A stretch of DNA of 64,000 bases from Sphingomonas carotinifaciens (GCF_009789535.1 NZ_WSUT01000005.1:62001-126000); one strand, 5' to 3'; positions 9,868 through 20,062 are shown, counted from the first letter of the stretch. The notes: generated from the sequence alone by a model not told the origin. Translations and numbers: made by a program.

Positions 9868-12561
9868 ATGACCACGCGTATGCTGATCGACGCACGCCAC
9901 CGGGAAGAGACCCGGGTGGCGGTCGTCAAGAATAACCGCATCGAAGAATTCGATTTCGAGTCCGCCGAGCGCAAGCAGCTCAAGGGCAACATCTATCTCG
10001 CCAAGGTGACCCGCGTCGAGCCGTCGCTGCAGGCGGCGTTCGTCGATTACGGCGGCAACCGCCACGGCTTCCTCGCCTTTTCGGAAATCCACCCCGATTA
10101 CTACCAGATCCCCAAGGAGGATCGCGAGGCGCTGCTCCGCGAAGAGGCCGAGCATGCCGCCGAGGAAGCCGCCCTGCGCGCCGAACTCGACGCCGAGGAT
10201 GACGAGGATTTCGACGGCGAGGACGATCACGACCATGAGCCGGGCGACCACGACGCCGATCTGAGCGAAGGCGAAGAGGGCGAGGACGCGCCGCGCCCGA
10301 AAAAGGCGACCGTCAACGACGACCAGGTCGAGGCGCTGCGGGCGCGTCGCCAGTCCCTGCGCCGCCGCTACAAGATTCAGGACGTGATCCGCCGCCGTCA
10401 GGTGCTGCTCGTCCAGGTCGTAAAGGAAGAGCGCGGCAACAAGGGTGCGGCGCTCACCACCTATCTGTCTCTCGCCGGCCGCTACTGCGTGCTGATGCCC
10501 AACACCAGCCATGGCGGCGGCATAAGCCGCAAGATTTCGAACGCGGCCGATCGCAAGCGGCTGAAGTCGATCATGGCCGATCTGGCGCTCCCCTCGTCGA
10601 TGGGTTGCATCGTCCGCACCGCCGGGCTTCAGCGCACCAAGACCGAGATCAAGCGCGACTTCGATTATCTCGCCCGCCTGTGGGACGGTATTCGCGAAAA
10701 GACGCTGACCTCGTCGGCGCCGGCGCTCGTCTATGGCGACTCCGATCTCATCAAGCGCGCGATCCGCGACATCTATAATCGCGAGATTGAGGAAGTGATC
10801 GTCGAAGGCGAGGAAGGATACAGCCACGCCAAGGACTTCATGCGCCTGTTGATGCCGGCGCATGCCCGCCGCGTGAAGCAATATGCCGATGCCGTGCCGC
10901 TCTTCCAGCGCGCGCATGTCGAGGATCAGTTGGCGGCGATGTACAATCCCGTCGTCCAGTTGAAGTCGGGTGGCTATCTCGTCATCAACCCGACCGAGGC
11001 GCTGGTCTCGATCGACATCAACTCCGGCCGCTCCACCCGCGAACATAATATCGAGCAGACCGCCACCGCGACGAACCTTGAGGCGGCACAGGAGATCGCG
11101 CGTCAGCTTCGCCTGCGCGACATGGCCGGCCTCGTCGTCATCGACTTCATCGACATGGACAATCATTCCAATGTCCGGAAGGTTGAGAAGGCGATGAAGG
11201 AGGCGCTGAAGAACGACCGCGCCCGCATCCAGGTCGGCCGCATCTCGTCCTTCGGCCTGATGGAAATGAGCCGCCAGCGCTTGCGCACCGGCGTGCTGGA
11301 GGCATCGACCCGCCAGTGCCCGCATTGCGAGGGCACCGGCCTCGTCCGCACCGCCTCGTCCTCGGGCCTGTCGGCGCTGCGCCTGATCGAGGACGAGGCC
11401 GCCCGCGGTCGCGGCTCGATCCTCACGCTGCGCGCCAGCCAGGAAGCCGCCGTCTACGTGCTCAACAAGAAGCGCGCCGACATCGCCGAGATCGAGGAAC
11501 GCTATGGCGTGTCCGTCGAGATCCTGCCCGATCGCGAGGAAGAGGGCGCGCGCATGTCGGTCGAAGCGTCCGGTCCGCCGCCCGCGCATCCGCCGCGTAT
11601 CGATGCTTTGTTGCCGGTCGAGGAAGACGACAGCGACCTGATCGATGAGATCGAGGAAGAAGAGGACGAGGTAGAGGTCGAGGAGCGCGCCGAGGAAGCG
11701 CGCCCGCGGGCCGAGCAGGGCGAGGGCGAAGGCAATGGTCGCAAGCGCCGTCGCCGTCGTCGCGGACGTCGCGGTCGTGGTCAGGACGAGGGCCAGCAGG
11801 ACGAGGCAGCCGAGGGCGAGGACGAGGCGGTCGACACCGACGAAGCCGAGCAGGCCGAGGATGTCGACGCGGTCGAGGCCGATACCCAGGACGCCGAACC
11901 CGTAGCCGAGGCCGAGGGCGGCGAAGGTCGCCGTCGTCGTGGCCGTCGCGGCCGTCGTGGTCGTGGCAACCGCGGCGAGGCAGCGGTCGAGGTGCAGGCG
12001 GACGAACCGATCGCCGACACCGCCGAACCGGAAGCGGAGCCCGAAGCGGCCCCGCCGATCGCCGACACCCTGCCGGAGCCGCTGCCGGTAGCCGAGCCGG
12101 AGCCGGTCGCCGAGGAAGCGCCCGCGGTCGAGGAGGCCCCCGCCCCCAAGACGCGTCGCCGCCCGCGTGCCCGCGCCGCCACCGCCCCGGCCGCGGCCGC
12201 GGCCGAGGAAACGGTTGCGACGCCGGCGCCCGTCGCCGAGCCGGTCGCAGCCGAGGAGCCCGCGCCCAAGCCGAAGCGGACGCGCAAGAAGAAGGTGGAG
12301 GAGGCTCCGGCCGAAGCCCCCGTCGTCGAGGAGGCCCCCGCCCCCAAGCCGAAGCGCACCCGCAAGAAGAAGGTGGAGGCGCCCGTCGCCGATGCCGCCG
12401 ACGAGGGCCCCTCGGCCGCCGCGACGCTGGCTCCCGCCGAGCCGGTCGCAGCCGAGGTCCAGCCGGACGCAGCGGATGCCGCACCGGCGGCGGCGCCTGC
12501 GGCCGAGGACACCGCCGATACGCCGCGTCGCGGCTGGTGGCAGCGGACGTTCGGCGCCTGA
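9868..12561 (+). CDS. rne: Ribonuclease E
   Basis: Endonuclease and scaffold of the RNA degradosome. The 897-aa protein begins at the ATG at 9868 with the canonical MTTRMLIDARHREETRVAV; the frame is open upstream but not protein-like. The S1 domain (from about residue 36) is split by an acidic insert at about 92-166, a feature of alphaproteobacterial RNase E. The DNase I-like catalytic part holds SIDINSGRST and VIDFIDMD with the metal-binding aspartates, and the Zn-link is CPHC at 484-487. From about 570 the tail is low complexity: acidic runs, two Arg-rich blocks (RRRRRRGRRGRG-like) and repeated KPKRTRKKK modules, expected to bind RNA and partners. It ends in GWWQRTFGA. Confidence 0.96.
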   Translation: MTTRMLIDARHREETRVAVVKNNRIEEFDFESAERKQLKGNIYLAKVTRVEPSLQAAFVDYGGNRHGFLAFSEIHPDYYQIPKEDREALLREEAEHAAEEAALRAELDAEDDEDFDGEDDHDHEPGDHDADLSEGEEGEDAPRPKKATVNDDQVEALRARRQSLRRRYKIQDVIRRRQVLLVQVVKEERGNKGAALTTYLSLAGRYCVLMPNTSHGGGISRKISNAADRKRLKSIMADLALPSSMGCIVRTAGLQRTKTEIKRDFDYLARLWDGIREKTLTSSAPALVYGDSDLIKRAIRDIYNREIEEVIVEGEEGYSHAKDFMRLLMPAHARRVKQYADAVPLFQRAHVEDQLAAMYNPVVQLKSGGYLVINPTEALVSIDINSGRSTREHNIEQTATATNLEAAQEIARQLRLRDMAGLVVIDFIDMDNHSNVRKVEKAMKEALKNDRARIQVGRISSFGLMEMSRQRLRTGVLEASTRQCPHCEGTGLVRTASSSGLSALRLIEDEAARGRGSILTLRASQEAAVYVLNKKRADIAEIEERYGVSVEILPDREEEGARMSVEASGPPPAHPPRIDALLPVEEDDSDLIDEIEEEEDEVEVEERAEEARPRAEQGEGEGNGRKRRRRRRGRRGRGQDEGQQDEAAEGEDEAVDTDEAEQAEDVDAVEADTQDAEPVAEAEGGEGRRRRGRRGRRGRGNRGEAAVEVQADEPIADTAEPEAEPEAAPPIADTLPEPLPVAEPEPVAEEAPAVEEAPAPKTRRRPRARAATAPAAAAAEETVATPAPVAEPVAAEEPAPKPKRTRKKKVEEAPAEAPVVEEAPAPKPKRTRKKKVEAPVADAADEGPSAAATLAPAEPVAAEVQPDAADAAPAAAPAAEDTADTPRRGWWQRTFGA

Positions 12562-12591
12562 CAGGCCGACACGCCGACAGATGATGACGAG

Positions 12592-12623
12592 ACGCCCGCC
12601 ATTCCCCCCGGAATGGCGGGCGT
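12592..12623 (+). terminator. Strong intrinsic-type terminator after rne
   Basis: A perfect 14-bp inverted repeat (12592-12605 with 12610-12623) with a CCCC loop, followed by TTCTCATT. It lies 30 bp after the rne stop and before the M48 protease gene, so it should separate these transcripts. The T-tract is short, but the stem is long and GC-rich. Confidence 0.8.
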
Positions 12624-12717
12624 TTCTCATTCCGCTGCGGTTCATCCGCCCCCGCCCATGCACACCGCTTCGCAAAGCAGGTTGCCGCGCGCCCCCAAGG
12701 TCACGATAATCACGCCC

Positions 12718-14064
12718 ATGAAGCGTCTCCTCGCCGCCTTCACCCTTTCGGTCCTCGCCTTCGCGCAGCCCGCGGCCGCCCAGTCGATCCTGCGCGATGC
12801 GGAAACGGAGGCGATGTTCGCCGACATGTCCGCGCCGCTGATCAAGGCGGCGGGGCTGTCGCCGCGCGACGTGCGCATCGTCCTGATCAACGACGGGTCG
12901 ATCAACGCCTTCGTTGCGGGCGGCCAGACGGTGTACGTGCATTCGGGCCTGATCGCCGCGGCCGACAACGCCAACGAGGTACAGGGCGTCATCGCGCACG
13001 AACTGGGCCATATCGCCGACGGCCATGTCGTCCTTGCCGATCAGGCGATGAAGCCCGCGATGGGCATGTATCTGCTCTCGATGGTGCTGGGGCTGGCCGC
13101 CATGGCGGCGGGCAGCGGCGAGGCGGGCGCCGGCATGATGGCGCTCGGCCAGCAGGCGGCGATGGGCAAGGTGCTAGGCTATACCCGCACGCAGGAGTCG
13201 AGCGCGGACGCCGCCGGCGCGCGCTATCTCACCACCTCCGGGATCAGCGGCAAGGGCATGCTGAGCTTCTTCAAGAAGCTGCAGAACCAGGAATTCCGCT
13301 ACGGCTACACCAATATCGATCCGTTCGCGCAGACCCACCCGCTGTCCGGCACGCGCATCGCGACGCTGACCGCCGATCTTCAGGCCGCCCCCTCGTGGAA
13401 CGCCCCCGTCAATGGGCCGCTGGAGGAACGCTTCCGGCGCGTGAAGGCCAAGCTTCAGGGCTATGTCGGCACGCCCGCGTCCACGCTCAACGCCTTCCCG
13501 TCCGCCGACCAGTCGGTCTACGCCCATTATGCGCGCGCCTATGCCTATCACAAGGCCGGCTACCCGGACAAAGCCGATGCCGAGAGCCGCGCCCTGATGG
13601 TCAAGGATCCGAACGACCCCTATTTCCAGGAAATCCGCGGCCAGATCCTGCTGGAAGCGGGCGAGCCGGAGGCGGCACTGGCCCCGCTTCGCGCCGCGAC
13701 CGAGGGGTCACGCAACAATCCGCTGATCGCCACCACGCTCGGCCATGCGCTGATCGCCACCGAACAGAAGCAGCATCTGCCCGAGGCGATCAAGGTCCTG
13801 CGCATCGCCACCCAGCGCGACGACCAAAACCCGTTCGCCTGGGTGCAGCTCGGCACCGCCTATGAGCAGACCGGCGACACCGCGCGCGCCGCCCTCGCCA
13901 CGGCGGAGCGTGCCAGCATGATGGGCGACACCCGCACCGCCATCCAGAGCGCGCGCTACGCGCTCGCCAACATCCCCTCCAACACGCCCGACTGGATCAG
14001 GGCGCAGGACATTGCCATGACATCGCAGGACGCCGCCGACACCACCCGGAAGCGCCGCCGTTGA
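12718..14064 (+). CDS. M48 family metalloprotease with TPR repeats (BepA-like)
   Basis: Periplasmic zinc protease of the BepA/YfgC type, which monitors outer-membrane protein assembly. The 448-aa protein has a signal peptide ending AQPAAAQ, the zinc site HELGH at 94-98, a downstream Glu in QESSADAAGARYL, and a C-terminal half of TPR-like helices (for example HYARAYAYHKAGYPDKADAES). The ATG at 12718 starts the signal peptide. The next gene, a DsbA-like thiol protein, begins with a TTG overlapping this stop codon, so both are made together; both act in envelope protein quality control. Confidence 0.92.
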   Translation: MKRLLAAFTLSVLAFAQPAAAQSILRDAETEAMFADMSAPLIKAAGLSPRDVRIVLINDGSINAFVAGGQTVYVHSGLIAAADNANEVQGVIAHELGHIADGHVVLADQAMKPAMGMYLLSMVLGLAAMAAGSGEAGAGMMALGQQAAMGKVLGYTRTQESSADAAGARYLTTSGISGKGMLSFFKKLQNQEFRYGYTNIDPFAQTHPLSGTRIATLTADLQAAPSWNAPVNGPLEERFRRVKAKLQGYVGTPASTLNAFPSADQSVYAHYARAYAYHKAGYPDKADAESRALMVKDPNDPYFQEIRGQILLEAGEPEAALAPLRAATEGSRNNPLIATTLGHALIATEQKQHLPEAIKVLRIATQRDDQNPFAWVQLGTAYEQTGDTARAALATAERASMMGDTRTAIQSARYALANIPSNTPDWIRAQDIAMTSQDAADTTRKRRR

Positions 14065-14747
14065 ACCGCCTCGTTCTGGCGCTCGTCGCCGCGCTCGGCC
14101 TGGCGGTCGGCGCGCTCGGCATGCTCCTGGTCCAGACGCGGGGCGAAACCGATGTGCGTGCCTATCTGCTCGAACACCCGGAAGTGATCCCGGAGGCGAT
14201 GGCCCGGTTGCAGGAACGCGAATCGGGCAAGGCGGTCGCGCAAGTGGCGGATCAGGTGACCAAACCGTTCGGCAGCGCCTGGAGCGGCAACCCGAAGGGC
14301 GATGTCACGCTGGTCGAATATTACGACTATAATTGCGGTTATTGCCGCGCCAGCCTGCCGCTGCTCAAGCAGTTGACCGATGCCGATTCCAAACTGCGCA
14401 TCGTCTACCGCGAGTTGCCGATCCTCGCCGAGTCGAGCCGCGACGCCGCACGCATGAGCCTGCTGGCCGCCGCACAGGGCAAGTTCCAGGCGTTTCACGA
14501 TGCCCTTTATGCCGGTGGTCAGGTCACCGACGCCTCGATCGCGGCTGCGGCGCGCACCGCGGGCGTCGACACCGGCAAGCTCGCCGCCTTCACCCCCACC
14601 GCCGATGCGGAGATCGTCCGCAACATGGAAACCGCCGGCCGCCTGGGGCTGAACGGCACGCCTGCCTGGATCGTCGGGAGCCGTGTTCTTTCCGGTGCGC
14701 TTCCGCTAGAGGAACTGCAAAAGGCCATTGCCGACGCCCGGCGGTGA
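14061..14747 (+). CDS. DsbA-family thiol-disulfide protein
   Basis: A periplasmic thioredoxin-fold oxidoreductase of the DsbA/ScsC/BdbD-like type. The 228-aa protein has an N-terminal signal anchor (about residues 3-24), a short coiled helix region typical of ScsC-like N-termini, the redox motif CGYC at 92-95 within EYYDYNCGYC, and the cis-proline loop GLNGTPAW. The start is a TTG at 14061 that overlaps the TGA stop of the upstream protease; no ATG lies near the membrane segment, so this rare start is well supported. A role with the BepA-like protease in folding disulfide-bonded envelope proteins is inferred from the overlap. Confidence 0.9.
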   Translation: MNRLVLALVAALGLAVGALGMLLVQTRGETDVRAYLLEHPEVIPEAMARLQERESGKAVAQVADQVTKPFGSAWSGNPKGDVTLVEYYDYNCGYCRASLPLLKQLTDADSKLRIVYRELPILAESSRDAARMSLLAAAQGKFQAFHDALYAGGQVTDASIAAAARTAGVDTGKLAAFTPTADAEIVRNMETAGRLGLNGTPAWIVGSRVLSGALPLEELQKAIADARR

Positions 14748-14778
14748 CCGACCTCTTTAAAGGCGGCAAAACAGCGGC

Positions 14779-15726
14779 ATGACCGATACGATCCTGTCCA
14801 TTGCCGGCGTGGGCAAAACCTATGCCGGCGGCACCACCGCGCTCCACCCGGTCGATCTCGACATCCGGCGCGGCGAGATCTTCGCCCTGCTCGGGCCCAA
14901 TGGCGCGGGCAAGACGACGCTGATTTCGATCGTCTGCGGCATCGTCACGCCGTCGACCGGCACGATCACCGTCGCCGGCCATGATGCGGTGCGCGACTAC
15001 AAGGCCGCACGCCGCGTCCTCGGCCTCGTGCCGCAGGAGCTGGCGACCGACCAGTTCGAAACCGTGCTCGCCACCGTCACCTTCAGCCGCCGGCTGTTCG
15101 GCCGCTCGGGCCATGCCGGGCATATCGAGCAGGTACTGCGCGACCTGTCGCTGTGGGACAAGCGCCACGCCAAAATCCGCGAGCTGTCGGGCGGCATGAA
15201 GCGCCGCGTGCTGATCGCCAAGGCGCTGGCGCACGAACCCGACATCCTGTTCCTGGACGAGCCCACCGCCGGCGTCGATGTCGAGCTTCGCCGCGACATG
15301 TGGAAGCTGGTCCACCGCCTGCGTGAACGCGGCACCACCATCATCCTGACGACGCATTATATCGAGGAGGCCGAGGAGATGGCCGACCGCGTCGGCGTCA
15401 TCACCAAGGGCCGCCTGCTGCTGGTCGAGGACAAGACCGCGATGATGCAGAAGCTGGGCAAGCGGGAAATGGTGCTGACGCTGGCCGAACCCATGACCAG
15501 CGTGCCCGCCGAACTCGCCGAATGGCACCCAGCGCTGGAGGATGAAGGCCGCCGTCTGCGCTACACCTTCGACGCGCGCGGCGAGCGCACCGGCATCCCC
15601 TCGCTGCTCCGCCGTCTTCAGGAACTCGATATCGCCTTCACCGACCTCGAAACCTTCAAGTCCAGCCTGGAGGACATCTTCGTCGATCTGGTCGAAGGCC
15701 GTCGCGCCGAGGAGCAAGCCGCATGA
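14779..15726 (+). CDS. ABC transporter ATP-binding protein (YadG type)
   Basis: The nucleotide-binding subunit of a two-gene exporter. The 315-aa protein has Walker [10 protein letters not shown] at about residue 39, the signature LSGGMKRR, Walker [13 protein letters not shown] and the switch histidine in [12 protein letters not shown]. The C-terminal 80 residues are the extension found in the YadG/DrrA-like group. The next gene, the permease, overlaps it by 4 bp (ATGA). The substrate cannot be told from the sequence; relatives export lipids, polysaccharides or drugs. Confidence 0.93.
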   Translation: MTDTILSIAGVGKTYAGGTTALHPVDLDIRRGEIFALLGPNGAGKTTLISIVCGIVTPSTGTITVAGHDAVRDYKAARRVLGLVPQELATDQFETVLATVTFSRRLFGRSGHAGHIEQVLRDLSLWDKRHAKIRELSGGMKRRVLIAKALAHEPDILFLDEPTAGVDVELRRDMWKLVHRLRERGTTIILTTHYIEEAEEMADRVGVITKGRLLLVEDKTAMMQKLGKREMVLTLAEPMTSVPAELAEWHPALEDEGRRLRYTFDARGERTGIPSLLRRLQELDIAFTDLETFKSSLEDIFVDLVEGRRAEEQAA

Positions 15727-16484
15727 ACCTGCACGGTATCTGGGCGATCTATCGCTTCGAAATGGCGCGTTTCGGCCGCACCATCTGGACCAGCCTGATG
15801 GTCCCGGTCATCACCACGTCCCTGTATTTCATCGTCTTCGGCTCCGCGATCGGCAGCCGCATGACGGAGGTGTCGGGCGTGCCCTACGGCGCCTTCATCG
15901 TGCCGGGGCTGATGCTGCTCGCGATCTTCTCGGAAAGCATCCTGAACGCGTCGCTGGGCATCTACATGCCCAAATTCACCGGCACCATGTATGAACTGCT
16001 GTCCGCGCCCCTGTCGCCGATGGAGACGATCCTCGGCTATGTCGGGGCGGCGACCACCAAGTCGGTGGTGATCGGCCTCGTCATCCTGGCGACGGCGCAT
16101 CTGTTCGTCGACCTGCCCATCGCACATCCCGTGGCGATGCTCGCCTATCTGGTGCTGGTCGCCGCGACCTTCTGCCTGTTCGGCTTCGCGATCGGCATCT
16201 GGGCCAAGGGGTTCGAACAGTTGCAGGTCATCCCGCTGCTGGTCGTCACCCCCCTCACCTTTCTCGGCGGCGCCTTCTATTCGGTGACCATCCTGCCAGA
16301 ACCGTGGCGCACGATCACGCTGTTCAACCCGGTCGTGTACCTCATCAACGGCTTCCGCTGGACCTTTTTCGGCACCGCCGACGTGGCGCTGGGCATCAGC
16401 CTTGGCGTCACCGCATTGTTCCTGCTCGCCTGCCTTGCATGGATCACCTGGATCTTCAGGACCGGCTGGCGCCTGAAAAGCTGA
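15723..16484 (+). CDS. ABC-2 type transporter permease (YadH type)
   Basis: The membrane subunit paired with the preceding ATPase. The 253-aa protein has six hydrophobic segments and the ABC-2 motif region [25 protein letters not shown] before the last helix. Its start overlaps the ATPase stop by 4 bp, so the two are translationally coupled. It is the last plus-strand gene before a 219-bp convergent gap holding the inverted repeat pair at 16513-16720, which may act as its 3' end. Confidence 0.92.
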   Translation: MNLHGIWAIYRFEMARFGRTIWTSLMVPVITTSLYFIVFGSAIGSRMTEVSGVPYGAFIVPGLMLLAIFSESILNASLGIYMPKFTGTMYELLSAPLSPMETILGYVGAATTKSVVIGLVILATAHLFVDLPIAHPVAMLAYLVLVAATFCLFGFAIGIWAKGFEQLQVIPLLVVTPLTFLGGAFYSVTILPEPWRTITLFNPVVYLINGFRWTFFGTADVALGISLGVTALFLLACLAWITWIFRTGWRLKS

Positions 16485-16512
16485 AGTCTCACGGACGGAA
16501 ACATGAGTTTAT

Positions 16513-16575
16513 CCGTTCGTGTCGAGTAAAGATCGAGTAGCAGCGAAGCTGCGTATCGAGAGCTTGTATCGAGAC
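16513..16575 (+). repeat. Palindromic dispersed element, copy A1
   Basis: One unit of a repeated element found at four sites in the window. It begins CCGTTCGTGTCGAG, holds two TCGAGTA blocks, a central hairpin GCAGC-GAA-GCTGC and two GTATCGAG blocks. Pairs AAG/CTT between the TCGA blocks close a second stem. It faces copy A2 as an inverted repeat in the gap between the converging ABC permease and CPBP protease genes. Confidence 0.85.
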
Positions 16576-16593
16576 ATCGCCACATGCGGGGAT

Positions 16594-16720
16594 GTGTCTC
16601 TCGATACGATGAACAGGTCGGATCGTCCCCCGGACGATCCTGAACATGCTGGGAGCATGTTCACCTGTTCATCTCGGTACGCAGCTTTGCTGCTACTCGA
16701 CGGCTACTCGGGACGAACGG
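16594..16720 (-). repeat. Palindromic dispersed element, copy A2, split by a two-hairpin insert
   Basis: Reads on the minus strand from CCGTTCGTCCCGAG (16720) through the central hairpin GCAGC-AAA-GCTGC, and ends in GTATCGAGAGAC. Between its last two TCGA-type blocks lies an insert at 16611-16670: an outer stem GAACAGGT/ACCTGTTC enclosing two perfect 9-bp hairpins, 16620-16640 and 16642-16662. The element runs into the protease gene: the last codons (Val-Arg-Pro-Glu) and the TAG stop of that gene are element sequence. Confidence 0.8.
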
Positions 16721-17398
16721 CTGTGGTGGATGCCGCTCCCCGCGCCCCAGCAACCGCCGGCCACACCACCAGCGCCCCGGCATTGTTCAGCGCGTGCAAC
16801 ACCACCACCAGCCACAATTGCCCGCTGAGCACGTACAGCCCCGCCAGCACCAGCCCGAAGCTGCCCGACAGCGCCATCCCGCGTATCCCCTGATAGCGGT
16901 GCGCCCGCGCGAACACGATCGACGCGGCGGCAAATCCCGCCAGCGCGCTGCCGCCGAGCATCGTCACCAGCAAGGGCAGCACCAGCCGATAGAGCGGTTC
17001 CTCGACCACCCCGGCCATCGCCGCGACCAGCGCGGCCCAGCCCCGCTCGCCCGGCGCCGGCATCATCCGCCGCAACGCCGCCGGCAAAGGCCGTCCGAAC
17101 CGCGCGCGTAGCGCGATGATGGCAAGGCCGCCCGTCACCCCGGCAAGGCTGCCGATCGCGACCGCGGACGCCTCCATCGCCGGAAGCAGCGCGCGCAGTC
17201 CCATGAACTCGGGCGGAAACCGCCACAGCGCATCCAGCCGCCCCAGTGCGGCGAGCGCCACCAGCGCCGGCACCAGCATCGCCAGCGGCGCGCGGATCAG
17301 CCACCGCCGATACCGCCCCGCCGCCCCCCGCGATCGCCCGCGCAGGAACCAGACCTGCGCCGCCAGCACCAGCGCCAGCAGCGCCCCCGGCAGCAGCA

Positions 17399-17399
<1 letters not shown>
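16704..17399 (-). CDS. CPBP family intramembrane metalloprotease (CAAX type)
   Basis: A 231-aa, strongly hydrophobic protein with the three motifs of the Abi/CAAX protease family: EEPLYR, the FARAHRY segment and HALNN, in the expected order in the C-terminal half. These should form a metal site inside the membrane. The substrate is unknown. Its ATG at 17399 overlaps the glpX stop (TGATG), so it is translated after glpX. The C-terminal residues VRPE and the stop codon come from a dispersed palindromic repeat that overlaps the gene end, which suggests the original end was replaced or extended. Confidence 0.88.
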
Positions 17400-18364
<965 letters not shown>

Positions 18365-18380
18365 GGAATTCCCCTGGGCT

Positions 18381-18424
18381 GGGCCTAGCCGTTGAACATG
18401 TTTTACATGCTCAGAGATAGGCCC
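18381..18424 (-). other. Nested hairpin in the dapD-glpX gap
   Basis: An outer 7-bp stem GGGCCTA/TAGGCCC (18381-18387 with 18418-18424) encloses an inner CATGT-AAA-ACATG stem when read on the minus strand. No T-run follows, so it is not a standard terminator. It would form in the glpX leader and could be a processing site or a control element; this is inference from structure alone. Confidence 0.5.
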
Positions 18425-18451
18425 GCCGGGGCGGGGTGGCAAGCCTTCGCG

Positions 18452-19279
18452 TCAGTCGCGCAGCAGGTCGTTGATGCTCGTCTTGGACCGCGTCTGCGCG
18501 TCCACCCGCTTGACGATCACCGCGCAGTACAGGCCCGGCTTGCCGTCCACCGACGGCGTCGTGCCCGGCACCACCACCGCATAGGGCGGCACGGCGCCGC
18601 GGAAGACCTCGCCCGTTTCCCGGTCGATGATCTTGGTCGATGCGCCCAGATACACGCCCATCGACAGCACCGCGCCCTCGCCGACGCGGACGCCCTCGGC
18701 CACTTCGGCGCGCGCGCCGATGAACGCGCCGTCCTCGATGATCACCGGATCGGCCTGCAGCGGCTCCAGCACGCCGCCGATGCCGGCACCACCCGACAGG
18801 TGGACGTTCCGGCCGATCTGCGCGCAGCTTCCGACGGTCGCCCAGGTGTCGACCATCGTGCCCTCGCCGACATGCGCGCCGATATTGACGAAGCTCGGCA
18901 TCAGGATCGCGCCCTTGGCGACATGCGCGCCGCGACGCACCACCGATCCCGGTACCGCGCGGAAGCCGGCGGCGCGGAACTCGGCTTCCGACCAGCCGCT
19001 GAACTTGGACGGCACCTTGTCGAACCAGTGGCCGGCACCCGGCCCATTGTCGATCAGCACATTGTCGTTCAGGCGGAAGGACAGCAGCACCGCCTTCTTC
19101 AGCCACTGGTTGACGCGCCAGCCGCCCGCGCCGTCGGGCTCGGCGACGCGCGCTTCACCCTTGTCGAGCAGCGCCAGCGCGCGGTCCACCGCCACGCGCA
19201 CCTCGCCCGCGGTGTCGAAGCCCAGGGCCGCCCGGTCTTCCCAGGCGGCGTCGATGGTGGCGGCCAGATCCTGGCTCAT
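18452..19279 (-). CDS. dapD: 2,3,4,5-tetrahydropyridine-2,6-dicarboxylate N-succinyltransferase
   Basis: Lysine/meso-diaminopimelate pathway enzyme that succinylates tetrahydrodipicolinate. The 275-aa protein has the N-terminal helical domain of DapD and then a left-handed beta-helix of hexapeptide repeats ([27 protein letters not shown] style), with the conserved [13 protein letters not shown]. It starts 3 bp after the upstream nucleotidase stop. DAP is needed for both peptidoglycan and lysine. Confidence 0.96.
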   Translation of the reverse strand: MSQDLAATIDAAWEDRAALGFDTAGEVRVAVDRALALLDKGEARVAEPDGAGGWRVNQWLKKAVLLSFRLNDNVLIDNGPGAGHWFDKVPSKFSGWSEAEFRAAGFRAVPGSVVRRGAHVAKGAILMPSFVNIGAHVGEGTMVDTWATVGSCAQIGRNVHLSGGAGIGGVLEPLQADPVIIEDGAFIGARAEVAEGVRVGEGAVLSMGVYLGASTKIIDRETGEVFRGAVPPYAVVVPGTTPSVDGKPGLYCAVIVKRVDAQTRSKTSINDLLRD

Positions 19280-19282
19280 GCG

Positions 19283-19945
19283 TCAATCCTCCAATATGCT
19301 GTCTAGCCACGGCGCCAGCGCCGCGGTGGTGAAATCGATGAAGCTGCGGTCCTCGCCCGGCCCCTGCTCGGACCCGTTGTCGACCCAGACGGTGGTCATG
19401 CCGATCGCCTTGGCCGGCGCCAGGTTGCGCGCCATGTCCTCGAAGAAGATAGCGCGGGTCGGGTCGATGTCGAACGCGGCGCACAGGCCGGCATAGGCGG
19501 ACGGATGCGGCTTTGGCACCAGATCCATGGCATGGATGTCGTGCACCGCCTCGAAACTGCCGCCCAGTCCCAGCCGGTCCAGCACCTTCAGCGCATAGGG
19601 CGTATCGCCGTTGGTGAAGACCAGCTTGCGCCCCGGCAGCCGCGCGATGGCGGCGGCCAGCGGGGCATCCGCCTCCAGCACGTCCATCTCGATATCGTGG
19701 ACATAGGCCAGGAACGCGTGCGGATCGACGCCGTGATCCGCCATCAGCCCCGCCAGCGTCGTGCCATGACCATGGAAATAGGCCTTTTGCACGCGGTGCG
19801 CTTCCGTCTCGTCCACGCCCAGCAGATCGGCGATGAACGCCGTCATCCGGGCATCGATACGGGCGAACAGGTTCGCGCGCGCCGGATAGAGCGTGTTATC
19901 CAGATCAAAGATCCAGCAGTCGATATGGGATAGGCGCGCCAGCAT
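19283..19945 (-). CDS. Pyrimidine 5'-nucleotidase (HAD family, SDT1-like)
   Basis: A HAD hydrolase of about 220 aa. Motif I is FDLDNTLY near residue 13, motif II is FTNGD, and motif III/IV is KPHP...FFEDMARNL. DLDNTLYP followed by a small helical cap is the hallmark of the pyrimidine 5'-nucleotidase group, and in alphaproteobacteria this gene is often beside dapD. The ATG at 19945 gives the usual short N-terminus. It is the first gene of the minus-strand run nucleotidase-dapD-glpX-protease and is divergent from the subtilase gene. Confidence 0.88.
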   Translation of the reverse strand: MLARLSHIDCWIFDLDNTLYPARANLFARIDARMTAFIADLLGVDETEAHRVQKAYFHGHGTTLAGLMADHGVDPHAFLAYVHDIEMDVLEADAPLAAAIARLPGRKLVFTNGDTPYALKVLDRLGLGGSFEAVHDIHAMDLVPKPHPSAYAGLCAAFDIDPTRAIFFEDMARNLAPAKAIGMTTVWVDNGSEQGPGEDRSFIDFTTAALAPWLDSILED

Positions 19946-20062
19946 CGGCGGACGCTTAAAGCTGCGGGTGCGACGGGGCAAGCGCGCGCCGCCGGCCTCT
20001 TTTAACCCTCTGCGAACCGGATAGAACTATCTGGCGGTGAGGACCTGGGGGAATCAGACATC

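Noticed and set aside
9541..13026. A 1161-codon open frame on the minus strand across rne
   Set aside because: It is antisense to RNase E and the M48 gene and has no recognisable domain; high GC and the low-complexity rne tail keep the frame open.
16642..16662. The 9-bp hairpin GAACATGCT/AGCATGTTC as a stand-alone regulator site
   Set aside because: It is one of two hairpins inside the insert of element A2, so it is better seen as part of that larger fold than as a separate operator.
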